Source of the DNA: Longimicrobium sp.
GTDB lineage: Bacteria; Gemmatimonadota; Gemmatimonadetes; Longimicrobiales; Longimicrobiaceae
Assembly (NCBI GenBank): GCA_036389135.1
Contig: DASVQP010000052.1
Coordinates: forward strand, 62,001-126,000
Length of the DNA stretch: 64,000 nucleotides
Reading direction: 5' to 3'
Of the stretch, positions 53,214-62,279 are shown piece by piece. The number at the start of each line of letters is the position of its first letter. Position 1 is the first letter of the stretch. Both the position numbers and the translations under genes were made by a program. Under the pieces are notes generated by a model. The model made no database searches, was not told the DNA's origin, and saw only the letters and a program-made list of their open reading frames with translations.

Positions 53214-54145
53214 GCTACGACACGCCGTACCACGCCCCCGTCCTGGTGGAGGAGGCGATGGAGCTTCTGCGGCCAGAGCGCGGCGGCCTCTATCTGGACG
53301 GCACGCTGGGCGGCGGCGGGCACGCGGAGGCGCTGCTGGAGCGCGGGCCGGAGGCGCGGCTGATCGGGGTGGATCGCGACCCGGACGCGCTGGCGGAGGC
53401 GGGGGCGCGGCTGGAGCGCTTCGGGGAGCGGGCGCGGCGGGTGCGCGCCAACTTCGCGGACGCGGTGGAAGCGGCCGGCGTGGAGCCGGGGACGCTCAAC
53501 GGCGTGCTGCTGGACCTGGGGATCTCGTCGCACCAGATCGACGCGGACGCGCGCGGCTTCACCTTTCGCCCCGGCGCGCCGCTGGACATGCGCATGGCGC
53601 AGGGCTCCGCCGGCGAACCGAGCGCCGCCGACCTGCTGGCCGCGCTGGACGAGGAGGAGCTGGCGAACCTCTTCTATCGCTTCGGCGAGGAGCGCAAGTC
53701 GCGCAGGCTGGCGAAGGTGATCGCGGAGATGCGGCAGGAGGCGCCGGTGGATACCAGCGACCGGCTGGTGGAGGCGATGCGGCGCGGGCTGGGCGGGAGG
53801 ATCGAGGCGGCGGACAAGGCCCGCATCTTCCAGGCGCTGCGCATCGCCGTGAACGACGAGATTCCGTCGCTGGAGCGGGCGCTGGAGAGCTTCCGCGAGG
53901 CGCTGGCGCCGGGGGGCGTCTTCGCCGTGATGTCGTACCATTCCCTCGAGGACCGGCTGGTGAAGAACGCGTTCCGTGAGTGGAGCCAAGCCTGCATCTG
54001 CCCGCCGCAGATGCCCATGTGCAACTGCCGCGGCGTGGCGCTGGGCGAGACGCTCACCCGCAAGCCAGTGTCTGCCTCGCCGGCCGAGGTCGCCCGCAAC
54101 CCGCGGGCACGCTCCGTACGGCTGCGGGCGTGGAGGCGCGCGTGA
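53210..54145 (+). CDS. rsmH: 16S rRNA (cytosine-1402-N4)-methyltransferase RsmH
   Basis: 311 residues from GTG 53210 (MSYDTPYHAPVLVEEAMELL). The SAM motif is YLDGTLGGGGHAEALLER, followed by LLDLGISSHQID, GAPLDMRMAQGSAGEPSAADLL and VMSYHSLEDRLVKNAF, all conserved in MraW/RsmH. It methylates N4 of C1402, the same nucleotide whose ribose is modified by RsmI (13488). It overlaps the previous ORF and ftsL by a few bases. Confidence 0.97.
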   Translation: MSYDTPYHAPVLVEEAMELLRPERGGLYLDGTLGGGGHAEALLERGPEARLIGVDRDPDALAEAGARLERFGERARRVRANFADAVEAAGVEPGTLNGVLLDLGISSHQIDADARGFTFRPGAPLDMRMAQGSAGEPSAADLLAALDEEELANLFYRFGEERKSRRLAKVIAEMRQEAPVDTSDRLVEAMRRGLGGRIEAADKARIFQALRIAVNDEIPSLERALESFREALAPGGVFAVMSYHSLEDRLVKNAFREWSQACICPPQMPMCNCRGVALGETLTRKPVSASPAEVARNPRARSVRLRAWRRA

Positions 54146-54528
54146 GCTCCGCCGCGCTCGCAGCGGTACGCCCCGGCGCAAACCCGTGGGACCCGCCGCC
54201 GGCCGACCGCTCGGAGCGCCGCGCGCGCCGCCGTGGTGCGCTGCGCCGCCTCTTCTTCATCCTGGTGATGCTGGGCGCGCTGGCGTCGGTGGTGTGGCGG
54301 CAGACGGTGGGATACGAGCGCGAGCGCCAGCTTTCCGCCGTGCGCGCCGAGCTCTCGCAGGCCGAGGCGGAGCGCGTCGAAGTCACCAACCGCATCCAGG
54401 CGCTGCAGACCCGCGCCCGCATCACCCGCGTGGCGCGCGAGCGCCTGGGGATGCACGTCGCACGTGACGAGGAGATCGTGATGCTCCCCGTTCCCGCCAC
54501 CACCCCGGCGCCGCCGGAGGCCCCTTGA
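54142..54528 (+). CDS. ftsL: Cell division protein FtsL-like
   Basis: 128 residues from GTG 54142, inside the rsmH stop. Basic cytosolic start (SERRARRRGALRR), one transmembrane helix (LFFILVMLGALASVVW, about 37-52), then a heptad coiled coil (about 60-105) ending ARERLGMHVARDEEIVML, the usual C-terminal block of FtsL/FtsL-like septum proteins. It forms a complex with FtsB and FtsQ. Sequence conservation in FtsL is weak; its place between rsmH and ftsI supports the call. Confidence 0.88.
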   Translation: MSSAALAAVRPGANPWDPPPADRSERRARRRGALRRLFFILVMLGALASVVWRQTVGYERERQLSAVRAELSQAEAERVEVTNRIQALQTRARITRVARERLGMHVARDEEIVMLPVPATTPAPPEAP

Positions 54529-56528
54529 GCGCCAAGCGCACCCGCCCCGCCCTCACCTCGCCCGAGCGCATCGCCGGGCGGCAGAAGCTCCTCCTGGCGT
54601 CGTTCGGCGTGGCCGCGATGCTGGTGGTGGGTCGCGCCGTGCAGCTCCAGGGCTTCCAGGGGGCGGAGTGGAAGGCGGAGGCCGCCAGCCAGCAGCAGGC
54701 GCGCGTGCCGCTTCCCGCGCGTCGCGGCGCCATCTACGACCGCGACGGCGTGCCGCTGGCGCTCACACGCGAAACGTACGAGGTGGCAGTCGCGCCCGCG
54801 GAGATCACCGACCGGCGCGAGGTGACGAAGCGGCTCGTGGACGCGCTGGGGCTGACGAAGTCGGCGGCGCGGCGCGCGACCGACGCGCGCCGCAAGTGGG
54901 TCGTGCTTCCCGGCCGCTTCACGGTGGAGCAGCGCCGCAAGCTGGGCGAGATGCGCGGGCTGCACCTGTCGCGCCAGCTGGAGCGCTTCTACCCGCAGGG
55001 CGACGTGGGGCGCGAGGTGATGGGCACGGTCTCGGCGGACGGGCGGGCGCTGGGCGGGATCGAGCAGGCGATGGACTCCGTACTGCGCGGCGCGGACGGC
55101 TTCAGCATCCAGCGCCGCAACGGGCGCGGCCGCAAGGAGTCGGCGGTGTCGCTCCCCGTGGCGCCCCCGCGTGACGGCGGCGACGTGTACCTGACGCTGG
55201 ACTTCGACCTCCAGGAGATCGCGGACGCGGCGCTGGACGAGGCGATCCGCAACACCAACGCCTCCGGCGGCGACCTGCTGCTCACGGAGCCACGCACGGG
55301 GGAGATCCTGGCGGCGGTGTCGCGGCGCAAGGGATCGCGCGGGCTGGCGGCGTTCGTGGAGCCGTACGAGCCGGGCTCCATCCTGAAGCCGTTTTTCGTG
55401 GCCAACCTGCTGGCCGGGCGCCACGCTTCGCTCAACGACCAGGTGTTTGCGGAGAACGGGCGCTGGGCCGATCCGCACGGCCGCATCCACACCGACGTGC
55501 ACCCGTACGGCATGCTGTCGCTGCGCGATGCACTGCGCGTCTCCAGCAACATCGGGATGGTGAAGCTGGTGCCGAAGCTGAGGCCCGCGGAGCAGTACGC
55601 CAACCTGCGCGACTTCGGCTTCGGCACGCCGACGGGGGTGGAGTACCCGGTGGAGTCGGGCGGGCGGCTGCCGAGGCCCGCGCGCTGGTCCAAGATGACC
55701 GCCGCCTCGCTTGCCACCGGCTACGAGGTCTCCGTCACGCCGGTGCAGATGGCGATGGCGTACGGCGCGCTCGCCAACCACGGCAACCTCATGGAAGCCC
55801 ACCTCCTGCGCGAGACGCGCGGACCAGATGGCGGCACGCGCTGGAAGATGGAGCCGCGCGTGGTTCGCCGCGCCGTCCCGGCGGCGGTGACGGACGCGCT
55901 GCGCGAGGTGCTGATCACGGTGGTGTCGGACGGGTCGGCCAAGGCCGCGGCGCTCTCCACCTTTGAGGTGGCAGGGAAGACGGGGACGGCGCGGCGCACG
56001 GGGGCGAACGGGCGGTATGAGGCGGGGCAGTACAACGCCAGCTTCGTGTCGTACTTCCCGGCGCGCGACCCGCAGCTCGTCATCTTCGTGAAGCTGGACC
56101 GTCCGCAGGGCGACTACTATGGCGGCCTGACCGCGGCGCCGGTGACGCGCGCCACGCTTCAGGCAATCCTGGCGGCGCGCTCGCCCTCGCTGGACCGGCG
56201 CGCCCTGCTCGCCACGCGCATCCCCACGCCGTCGCAGCCGGCGCCGCGGCAGGTGGTGCAGCGCCGTCCGCGCGCCTCCGGCGGGGAGGGGACGTACGTC
56301 TTCGACTCGCTTCCGCAGGGCGCCGTGCAGGCCGCGGCGCCCAAGCGCGAGCCGGTGCCGGTGCCGGAGCTGGCGGGCCTGTCGCTGCGCGACGCCGTGC
56401 GCCGCCTGCACGCGCTTGGCTTCCAGGTGCGCGTGCAGGGCGCGGGCACGGTCAAGGGCACCCGTCCCGCCGCGGGCGCCGTGCAGCCGCGCGGCGGGAC
56501 CGTCGTGGTGGTGGGGGCGGAGCGCTGA
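54525..56528 (+). CDS. ftsI: Penicillin-binding transpeptidase FtsI/PBP2 type with PASTA domain
   Basis: 667 residues from TTG 54525, overlapping the ftsL stop. One transmembrane helix (about 22-40), PBP dimer domain, transpeptidase with Ser285-x-x-Lys288 (GSILKP), Ser340-Ser-Asn342 and Lys485-Thr-Gly487, then a single PASTA domain (about 615-667, ELAGLSLRDAVRRLHALGFQ). It cross-links septal peptidoglycan. A PASTA tail is common in Gram-positives and in Spo-type FtsI and rarer in typical Proteobacteria, which fits a phylum between these groups. Confidence 0.95.
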   Translation: MSAKRTRPALTSPERIAGRQKLLLASFGVAAMLVVGRAVQLQGFQGAEWKAEAASQQQARVPLPARRGAIYDRDGVPLALTRETYEVAVAPAEITDRREVTKRLVDALGLTKSAARRATDARRKWVVLPGRFTVEQRRKLGEMRGLHLSRQLERFYPQGDVGREVMGTVSADGRALGGIEQAMDSVLRGADGFSIQRRNGRGRKESAVSLPVAPPRDGGDVYLTLDFDLQEIADAALDEAIRNTNASGGDLLLTEPRTGEILAAVSRRKGSRGLAAFVEPYEPGSILKPFFVANLLAGRHASLNDQVFAENGRWADPHGRIHTDVHPYGMLSLRDALRVSSNIGMVKLVPKLRPAEQYANLRDFGFGTPTGVEYPVESGGRLPRPARWSKMTAASLATGYEVSVTPVQMAMAYGALANHGNLMEAHLLRETRGPDGGTRWKMEPRVVRRAVPAAVTDALREVLITVVSDGSAKAAALSTFEVAGKTGTARRTGANGRYEAGQYNASFVSYFPARDPQLVIFVKLDRPQGDYYGGLTAAPVTRATLQAILAARSPSLDRRALLATRIPTPSQPAPRQVVQRRPRASGGEGTYVFDSLPQGAVQAAAPKREPVPVPELAGLSLRDAVRRLHALGFQVRVQGAGTVKGTRPAAGAVQPRGGTVVVVGAER

Positions 56529-58027
56529 TGACGACGCTCGGCGCGATCGAAGCGCGCCTGGAGCGCGAGGGGCTCCTCGCGGGCGGCGCGCGCCTCTCCG
56601 CGGACGACGCGGCGCGCCTGGTCGCGAGCGCCTCCGCGGACTCGCGCAAGGTGGGCCCGGGCGACCTCTTCTGCGCCATCGCCGGCACCGAGGGCGACGG
56701 GCACCGCTACCTGGCCGACGTCGCCGCTCAGGGCGCGGCCGGCGCGACGGTGGAGCGGCGCGACGACAACCTCACCTTCCCGCAGATCCCCGTCACCAGC
56801 GGGCGTCTGGCCGCATCGTACGCCGCGGCGGAGCTGTGGGGCGATCCCTGGAACGCCCTGACGCTGGTGGGCGTCACCGGGACGAACGGGAAGACGACCA
56901 CGGCCGCCATCCTGCGCGACATGTTGTCCCGCCGCATGCCCACGGCGTACATCGGCACGCTGGGCGCGCTGGACGCGGGCGGCAAGGTGGTGCCGGGCAC
57001 GGAGGGGCTCACCACGCCGGGGCCCATCGAGGCGGCGCGCTGGCTGCGCGGCTTCGCGGACGGCGGCGTGCGCGCGCTGGCGATGGAGGTGTCGTCGCAC
57101 GCGCTGCACCAGGGGCGGATGGCGGCTGCGCGCTTCGACGCGGCGCTCTTCACCAACCTCACGCAGGACCACCTGGACTATCACGGGACGATGGAGGAGT
57201 ATCGTTCCGCCAAGCTCCGCCTCCTCACGCTGCTCAAGGACGGCGCCGCCGCCGTCGTCAACGCGGACGACCCTGCGTGGGACGTCGTGGAGGCCGAGCG
57301 CGTGGTCCGCTTCGGAATGGAGCGCCCCGCCGACGTCCGCGCGGAGAAGGTACGCGTGGGCCCCGGCGGAATGGAGTGGACGCTGACCCTTCCCGACGGG
57401 AGTGCGGAGGTGAACCTCCCCCTCTTCGGCAACTTCAACGTCTCCAACGCCCTCGCCGCCGCGGCGACGCTCTGGTCGCTGGGGTGGGCGGCGGAGGAGA
57501 TCGCGACCGGGCTCTCCACGATCCCCCAGGTGCCGGGACGGCTGGAGAGGATCGCCGGCCCGCCCGCGTCCGCCACCGTGCTCGCGGACTACGCGCACAC
57601 CCCCGACGCGCTGGAGCGGGCCCTCGCCGCCGTCCGCCCGCTGGTGCAGGGGCGCCTGATCGTCGTATTCGGCGCCGGCGGCGACCGCGATCCCACCAAG
57701 CGGCCCGAGATGGGGCGCATCGCGGCGGAGGGGGCGGATCTCGCCATCGTCACCTCCGACAACCCGCGAACCGAAGACCCCGAGAAGATCCTGGACGACA
57801 TCGAACGCGGCATGGGAAGTGCACCCCGCGTGCGACTTTCCGACCGCCGCGAAGCCATCCGGCGGGCGCTACTCGAGGCCGGCCAGGAGGACGTCATCCT
57901 CCTTGCCGGGAAGGGCCACGAGACGTACCAGATCGTGGGCCGCGAGAAGCGTTCGTTCGACGAGCGCGTGGTGGTGCGTGAAATCCTTGCCGAACGGGCA
58001 ACGTCTGCGACCAGGGAATGGGTGTGA
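56528..58027 (+). CDS. murE: UDP-MurNAc-tripeptide ligase MurE (meso-DAP specific)
   Basis: 499 residues. ATP loop GTNGKTTT from residue 118. Asp411-Asn-Pro-Arg414 (SDNPRTEDP) is the motif that selects meso-diaminopimelate rather than lysine. HALHQGRMAAARFDAALFTN, DYAHTPDAL and AGKGHETYQ complete the Mur ligase. It adds the third amino acid to UDP-MurNAc-L-Ala-D-Glu. Start ATG shares one base with the ftsI stop. Confidence 0.97.
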   Translation: MTTLGAIEARLEREGLLAGGARLSADDAARLVASASADSRKVGPGDLFCAIAGTEGDGHRYLADVAAQGAAGATVERRDDNLTFPQIPVTSGRLAASYAAAELWGDPWNALTLVGVTGTNGKTTTAAILRDMLSRRMPTAYIGTLGALDAGGKVVPGTEGLTTPGPIEAARWLRGFADGGVRALAMEVSSHALHQGRMAAARFDAALFTNLTQDHLDYHGTMEEYRSAKLRLLTLLKDGAAAVVNADDPAWDVVEAERVVRFGMERPADVRAEKVRVGPGGMEWTLTLPDGSAEVNLPLFGNFNVSNALAAAATLWSLGWAAEEIATGLSTIPQVPGRLERIAGPPASATVLADYAHTPDALERALAAVRPLVQGRLIVVFGAGGDRDPTKRPEMGRIAAEGADLAIVTSDNPRTEDPEKILDDIERGMGSAPRVRLSDRREAIRRALLEAGQEDVILLAGKGHETYQIVGREKRSFDERVVVREILAERATSATREWV

Positions 58028-59439
58028 GCGGATTTCGATGGACTGCCGCCGAGGTGGAGCGCGCGCTGGGCACACGCGGGACTGAGGACGGCGACGCCGA
58101 GTATTCCGGCGTCTCCACCGACACACGAAAGATCGCGCAGGGGTCGCTCTTCGTGGCGCTGCGCGGAGCCAACTACGACGCGCACGACTTCCTCGCAGTC
58201 GCGTCGGAGGCCGGAGCGACGGCGGCGGTGGTGTCGCGGATGCCGGACGTGCAGCCGAGCGGGATGCGGCTCTACCTGGTGGACGACACGCTCCACGCCC
58301 TGGGCCGGCTGGCCCGCCACCGGCGCCGCGCGCTGAGCGGGCGGGTGGTGGCGGTGGCGGGGAGCAACGGGAAGACGACCACCAAGGAGCTCCTCCGCGC
58401 CGCGCTGGGCGCGAAGTTCCGGGTGCACGCCACCGAGGCCAACCTCAACAACCAGGTCGGCGTCCCCCTCACCCTCCTCGCCGCGCCGGAAGACGCGGAG
58501 GTGCTGGTGATCGAGACGGGGACCAACGAGCCGGGGGAGATCGCGCTGCTGGGCGCCATCGCCGAGCCGGACGTGGCGCTGATCACCTCCATCGGCGAAG
58601 AGCACCTGGAGGGGTTCGGGAGCGTGGCCGGCGTGCTGGAGGAGGAGCTCGCCATCCTCCCCTCCGTGCGCCCCGGCGGCACCGCCTTCGTGGCCGACGA
58701 GCCGCCCGAGCTGGTGGCGCGCTCCCTCACCATCCTGCGCGACTGCGTGCGGGTCGCGGGCTTCTCCGCCGACGCGGTCGTACGGCCGGAGGGCGAGGTG
58801 GAGGTGCGGCCGGATGGGAGCACCGCCTGGCGCTTCCGCGGCGTCGACGTCCACGTGCCGCTCCCCGGCATGCACAACGTGCGCAACGCCCTGCTCGCCC
58901 TCGGCGTCGCCGAGGAGCTTGGGGTTCCTCTGTCGGATGCGGCGCGCGGAATTGGGGCCATGTCGGCACCAAAGATGAGGAACGAGTGGCGCAGAGTGGG
59001 CACCGTGGGGGTGCTGGCGGACTGCTACAACTCCAACCCGCCCTCCCTGCGCGCCGCCGTCGAGCTGCTGGCCTCCATCCCCAGCGACGGGGCGAAGGTG
59101 GCCGTGGTGGGGACGATGCGGGAGCTGGGCGACCACGCGGACTCGCTGCACGCCGCCGCCGCCGAGCAGATCGCCGGGCTGGTGGGGCGGGGGATCGATC
59201 GGGTAGTGGCGACGGGCGACTTCGTGGCTGCGTTCGAGCCGCTCGCCGAAGAGCTGGGAGACCGCCTTGTCGCCGCGGACGACCCCATCGAGGCGTACGA
59301 GGAGCTTCGCCCCTCGCTGCACGGGAACGAGACGATCCTGCTGAAAGGGTCGCGCGGTGTGGCGCTGGAGAGGATCATCCCCCTGATCGAGCGGGACTTC
59401 GGCCAGCCGGCCGAGACCAACCAACACGCCGGGGCCTGA
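58018..59439 (+). CDS. murF: UDP-MurNAc-tripeptide--D-Ala-D-Ala ligase MurF
   Basis: 473 residues. GSNGKTTTKELLRAAL from residue 115, then FRVHATEANLNNQVGVPLTLL and VIETGTNEPGEIALL for the substrate loops. DCYNSNPPSLRAAVELL and LKGSRGVALERII complete the family pattern. It adds D-Ala-D-Ala to the tripeptide. It overlaps murE by 10 bases, the largest overlap in this operon. Confidence 0.97.
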   Translation: MGVSGFRWTAAEVERALGTRGTEDGDAEYSGVSTDTRKIAQGSLFVALRGANYDAHDFLAVASEAGATAAVVSRMPDVQPSGMRLYLVDDTLHALGRLARHRRRALSGRVVAVAGSNGKTTTKELLRAALGAKFRVHATEANLNNQVGVPLTLLAAPEDAEVLVIETGTNEPGEIALLGAIAEPDVALITSIGEEHLEGFGSVAGVLEEELAILPSVRPGGTAFVADEPPELVARSLTILRDCVRVAGFSADAVVRPEGEVEVRPDGSTAWRFRGVDVHVPLPGMHNVRNALLALGVAEELGVPLSDAARGIGAMSAPKMRNEWRRVGTVGVLADCYNSNPPSLRAAVELLASIPSDGAKVAVVGTMRELGDHADSLHAAAAEQIAGLVGRGIDRVVATGDFVAAFEPLAEELGDRLVAADDPIEAYEELRPSLHGNETILLKGSRGVALERIIPLIERDFGQPAETNQHAGA

Positions 59440-59443
59440 CACG

Positions 59444-60550
59444 GTGCTCTACCACCTGCTGGTGCCGCTCGCGGAGTACAACGCGGCCTTCAACGTCTTC
59501 CGCTACCACACCTTCCGCGCCGCGGGGGCCGTGGTGACGGCGTTCCTGGTGGCCTTCTGGTTCGGGCCCGCCATCATCGGCCGGCTGCGCATGCTCAAGC
59601 TCGGGCAGATCGTGCGCACCGAGGGGCCGCAGACGCACCTGGGCAAGCGCGGCACGCCCACCATGGGCGGCGTGGTCATCGTGCTGGCTACCGTGATCCC
59701 CACGCTGCTCTGGGCGCGGCTGGACAACCCGTACACCGTCATCGCCATCGTGACGCTCCTCTGGCTGGGAGCGCTCGGTTTCATGGACGACTACCTCAAG
59801 ATCACCCGCAAGGGGACGGACGGGCTGGCGGGGCGCTACAAGATCCTGGGCCAGGGCTCGCTGGGGCTCCTCCTGGGCGCCTTACTCGTCTGGTTTCCGC
59901 TCAGCGAGGTGCCGAGCACCTGGACGCAGATCCCCTTCTTCAAGAGCGTCCACCTGGAGTTCTTTTGGCCCGTCTACATCCTGTTCGTGACGTTCGTGCT
60001 GGTGGGGTGCTCCAACGCGGTGAACCTCACGGACGGGCTGGACGGGCTGGCGGCGGGGCTCTCGGCGATCGCGGCTGTGACGTTCGGGCTCTTTGCCTAC
60101 CTCTTCGGCCGCGTGGACATCTCGGACTACCTGAACCTCTTCTACCTGCCGGGCGCGGGCGAGCTGGCGATCTTTTGCGTGGCGCTGGCCGGCGGGTGCA
60201 TGGGCTTCCTCTGGTTCAACGCACACCCCGCCGAGGTGTTCATGGGCGACACCGGCTCGCTGGCCATCGGCGGCGTGCTGGGGGCGGTGGCGGTGCTGCT
60301 GAAGGCGGAGTTCCTGCTGGCCATCGTGGGCGCGGTGTTCGTGGCCGAGGCGCTCTCGGTAATGTCGCAGACCGTCTACTACAAGTGGACGAAGAAGCGA
60401 AGCGGCGTGGGCAAGCGCATCTTTCGCATGGCGCCGCTGCACCACCACTTCGAGCAGATCGGGTGGCACGAGAGCAAGGTGATCATCCGCTTCTGGATCG
60501 TGGGGATCATGTGCGCCCTCGCCGCCGTCGCCACGCTCAAGATCCGGTGA
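59444..60550 (+). CDS. mraY: Phospho-MurNAc-pentapeptide translocase MraY
   Basis: 368 residues, ten transmembrane helices. HLGKRGTPTMGGVVIVLA, FMDDYLKIT (Asp pair), NLTDGLDGLAAGL and the His-rich RMAPLHHHFEQIGWHE motif are the catalytic set. It attaches phospho-MurNAc-pentapeptide to undecaprenyl phosphate to give lipid I. GTG start. It is the last gene of the tightly packed part before a 352-base stretch. Confidence 0.97.
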   Translation: MLYHLLVPLAEYNAAFNVFRYHTFRAAGAVVTAFLVAFWFGPAIIGRLRMLKLGQIVRTEGPQTHLGKRGTPTMGGVVIVLATVIPTLLWARLDNPYTVIAIVTLLWLGALGFMDDYLKITRKGTDGLAGRYKILGQGSLGLLLGALLVWFPLSEVPSTWTQIPFFKSVHLEFFWPVYILFVTFVLVGCSNAVNLTDGLDGLAAGLSAIAAVTFGLFAYLFGRVDISDYLNLFYLPGAGELAIFCVALAGGCMGFLWFNAHPAEVFMGDTGSLAIGGVLGAVAVLLKAEFLLAIVGAVFVAEALSVMSQTVYYKWTKKRSGVGKRIFRMAPLHHHFEQIGWHESKVIIRFWIVGIMCALAAVATLKIR

Positions 60551-60906
60551 ACCACCCCCTCCTGAGCGGAGCGCCGCTCAAACGCGTGCGCCGTTCCGCA
60601 CTCTGGCGCGAAGCGAAGGAAGCGGGCCCTGCCGCGCACTCGGATACATCCGATGTTGGGACGCGCGTGCGTGGCAATCGGCGCAAGAGGTACGCGAAGG
60701 AGCGCCGCTGCCGAATCCGTATCAGCCGGCGGGTGGTCGGGTCAGGTGCGGCAAGCACGGGTCGCGACGAATTGGCTGGGAACATGGGATGGGAGGGTGC
60801 GGGCGGCGAAGCCCGTCTCCTTCACTCCGCGCCACATGACCGCGCGGGTGCAGGGTCGGCGCGGCGCTCCGTTCAGGAAGTGGTAGGGCGGGGGGCTCGG
60901 GTATGA
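60547..60906 (+). other. mraY-murD interval: open frame of doubtful coding status
   Basis: This 352-base stretch contains one frame, GTG 60547 to TGA 60906 (119 residues), which shares its first bases with the mraY stop (GTGA) and its last with the murD start (ATGA), just like true genes of the operon. The translation is Arg/Gly/Ala-rich with no hydrophobic core (GNRRKRYAKERRCRIRISRR), and third-position GC falls clearly in its second half, against gene status. I see no terminator, promoter or tRNA in it. It may be a decayed gene or an inserted spacer. Confidence 0.3.
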
Positions 60907-62279
60907 GCCGCACGCTCGCCGGCGAAACGATCGGGGTGCTCGGGCTGGCGCGGAGCGGGATGGCGGCGGCGCGGCTGGCGCTGGCGCGCGGGGCAAAGGT
61001 CTACGCCAGCGACGCCGGCAGCGGGCCCGCGGCGCAGAAGGCCGCCGAGGAGCTGCGCGCGCTGGGTGGCGACGCGGAGACGGGCGGGCACGACCTGGCG
61101 AAGCTGGCGGCGTGCACGCGCATCGTCCTCTCCCCAGGCATCCCGCCGACGGCAAGGGTCCTCCGCGATCCGGCCATCGCGCACGTGCCGGTGATCCCCG
61201 AGGTGGAGCTGGCGTACGAGCAGCTCGGGTCGCGCGTGATCGGCATCACGGGGACCAACGGGAAGACGACGGTCACGGGGCTGATCGAGCACATCCTGCG
61301 CGCCGCCGGGCGCGACGCGGTGGCGGGCGGCAACATCGGCACGGCGCTGAGCGAGCTTGCGCTGCGCGAGCCGCAGCCGGAGATCGCGGTGGTGGAGACC
61401 TCGTCGTTCCAGCTCGGGATGGTCCGCGAGTTCGCGCCGGAGATCGGAGTGCTGACCAACCTGGCGCCCGACCACCTGGACTGGTACCCGGACGTGGAGG
61501 CGTACTACGCGGACAAGGCCAACCTCTTCCGCAACGCCACCCCCGCCAGCCGCTGGGTGCTGAACGCCGAGGACGAGCGCGCCCGCCTCCTTCCGGGGGA
61601 TGCGCCGGGGGAGCGCTTCTACTTCCGCGTCGCATCGCAGCCGGAGGATGGAGAGCGCGGCGGCTTCCTGGACCCGGAAGGGTGGCTCACGCTGCGGATG
61701 GACGGCGAGACCGAGGAAGCGCTGGCTCCCGCGCACGAGCTCAGGATCCTGGGTCCGCACAACGCCGCCAACGCCCTCGCCGCCGCGCTGGCCGCGCGGC
61801 TTGCCGGGGCGGATGCAAAAGACATCGGGCACGCGCTGCGCGGATTCGAGGCGCCCGCGCACCGCCTGCAGCCCGTGGGCGAAAAGGGCGGCGTGCTCTG
61901 GGTCAACGACAGCAAGGCGACCAACATCGCCTCCACCCGCGTCGCGGTGCGGGGGATGACGCGGCCCGTCGTCCTGCTGCTGGGCGGGCGGCACAAGGGC
62001 GAGCCGTACACGGAGCTCCTCCCAGAGCTGGGCCCCAACGTCCGCGCGGTGGTGGCGTACGGCGAGGCAGCCCCGATCGTGCAGAGCGACCTTGCCGGTC
62101 ACGTCCCGGTCGAACGCGTGGACGGATCGTTCGAAGAGGTGGTGCGCCGCGCCCGCGAGCTGGCGCGCGAGGGCGACGCCATCCTCCTTTCGCCCGCGTG
62201 CAGCAGCTTCGACATGTTCCCCAACTACGAAGAGCGGGGCCGGCGCTTCGCCGAGCTCGCCGCCGAGGATCGCACGTGA
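60903..62279 (+). CDS. murD: UDP-MurNAc-L-Ala--D-Glu ligase MurD
   Basis: 458 residues. An N-terminal Rossmann-like domain (GVLGLARSGMAAARLAL) precedes GTNGKTTVTGL from residue 117. HRLQPVGEKGGVLWVNDSKATN and LLLGGRHKGEPY mark the third domain, ending LLSPACSSFDMF. It adds D-Glu. The ATG at 60903 overlaps the doubtful upstream frame; its stop overlaps the ftsW GTG. Confidence 0.97.
   Translation: MSRTLAGETIGVLGLARSGMAAARLALARGAKVYASDAGSGPAAQKAAEELRALGGDAETGGHDLAKLAACTRIVLSPGIPPTARVLRDPAIAHVPVIPEVELAYEQLGSRVIGITGTNGKTTVTGLIEHILRAAGRDAVAGGNIGTALSELALREPQPEIAVVETSSFQLGMVREFAPEIGVLTNLAPDHLDWYPDVEAYYADKANLFRNATPASRWVLNAEDERARLLPGDAPGERFYFRVASQPEDGERGGFLDPEGWLTLRMDGETEEALAPAHELRILGPHNAANALAAALAARLAGADAKDIGHALRGFEAPAHRLQPVGEKGGVLWVNDSKATNIASTRVAVRGMTRPVVLLLGGRHKGEPYTELLPELGPNVRAVVAYGEAAPIVQSDLAGHVPVERVDGSFEEVVRRARELAREGDAILLSPACSSFDMFPNYEERGRRFAELAAEDRT

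Noticed and set aside
60551-60902. tRNA or small RNA gene in the mraY-murD gap
   Set aside because: No cloverleaf, no T-tract terminator and no promoter could be recognised by eye.
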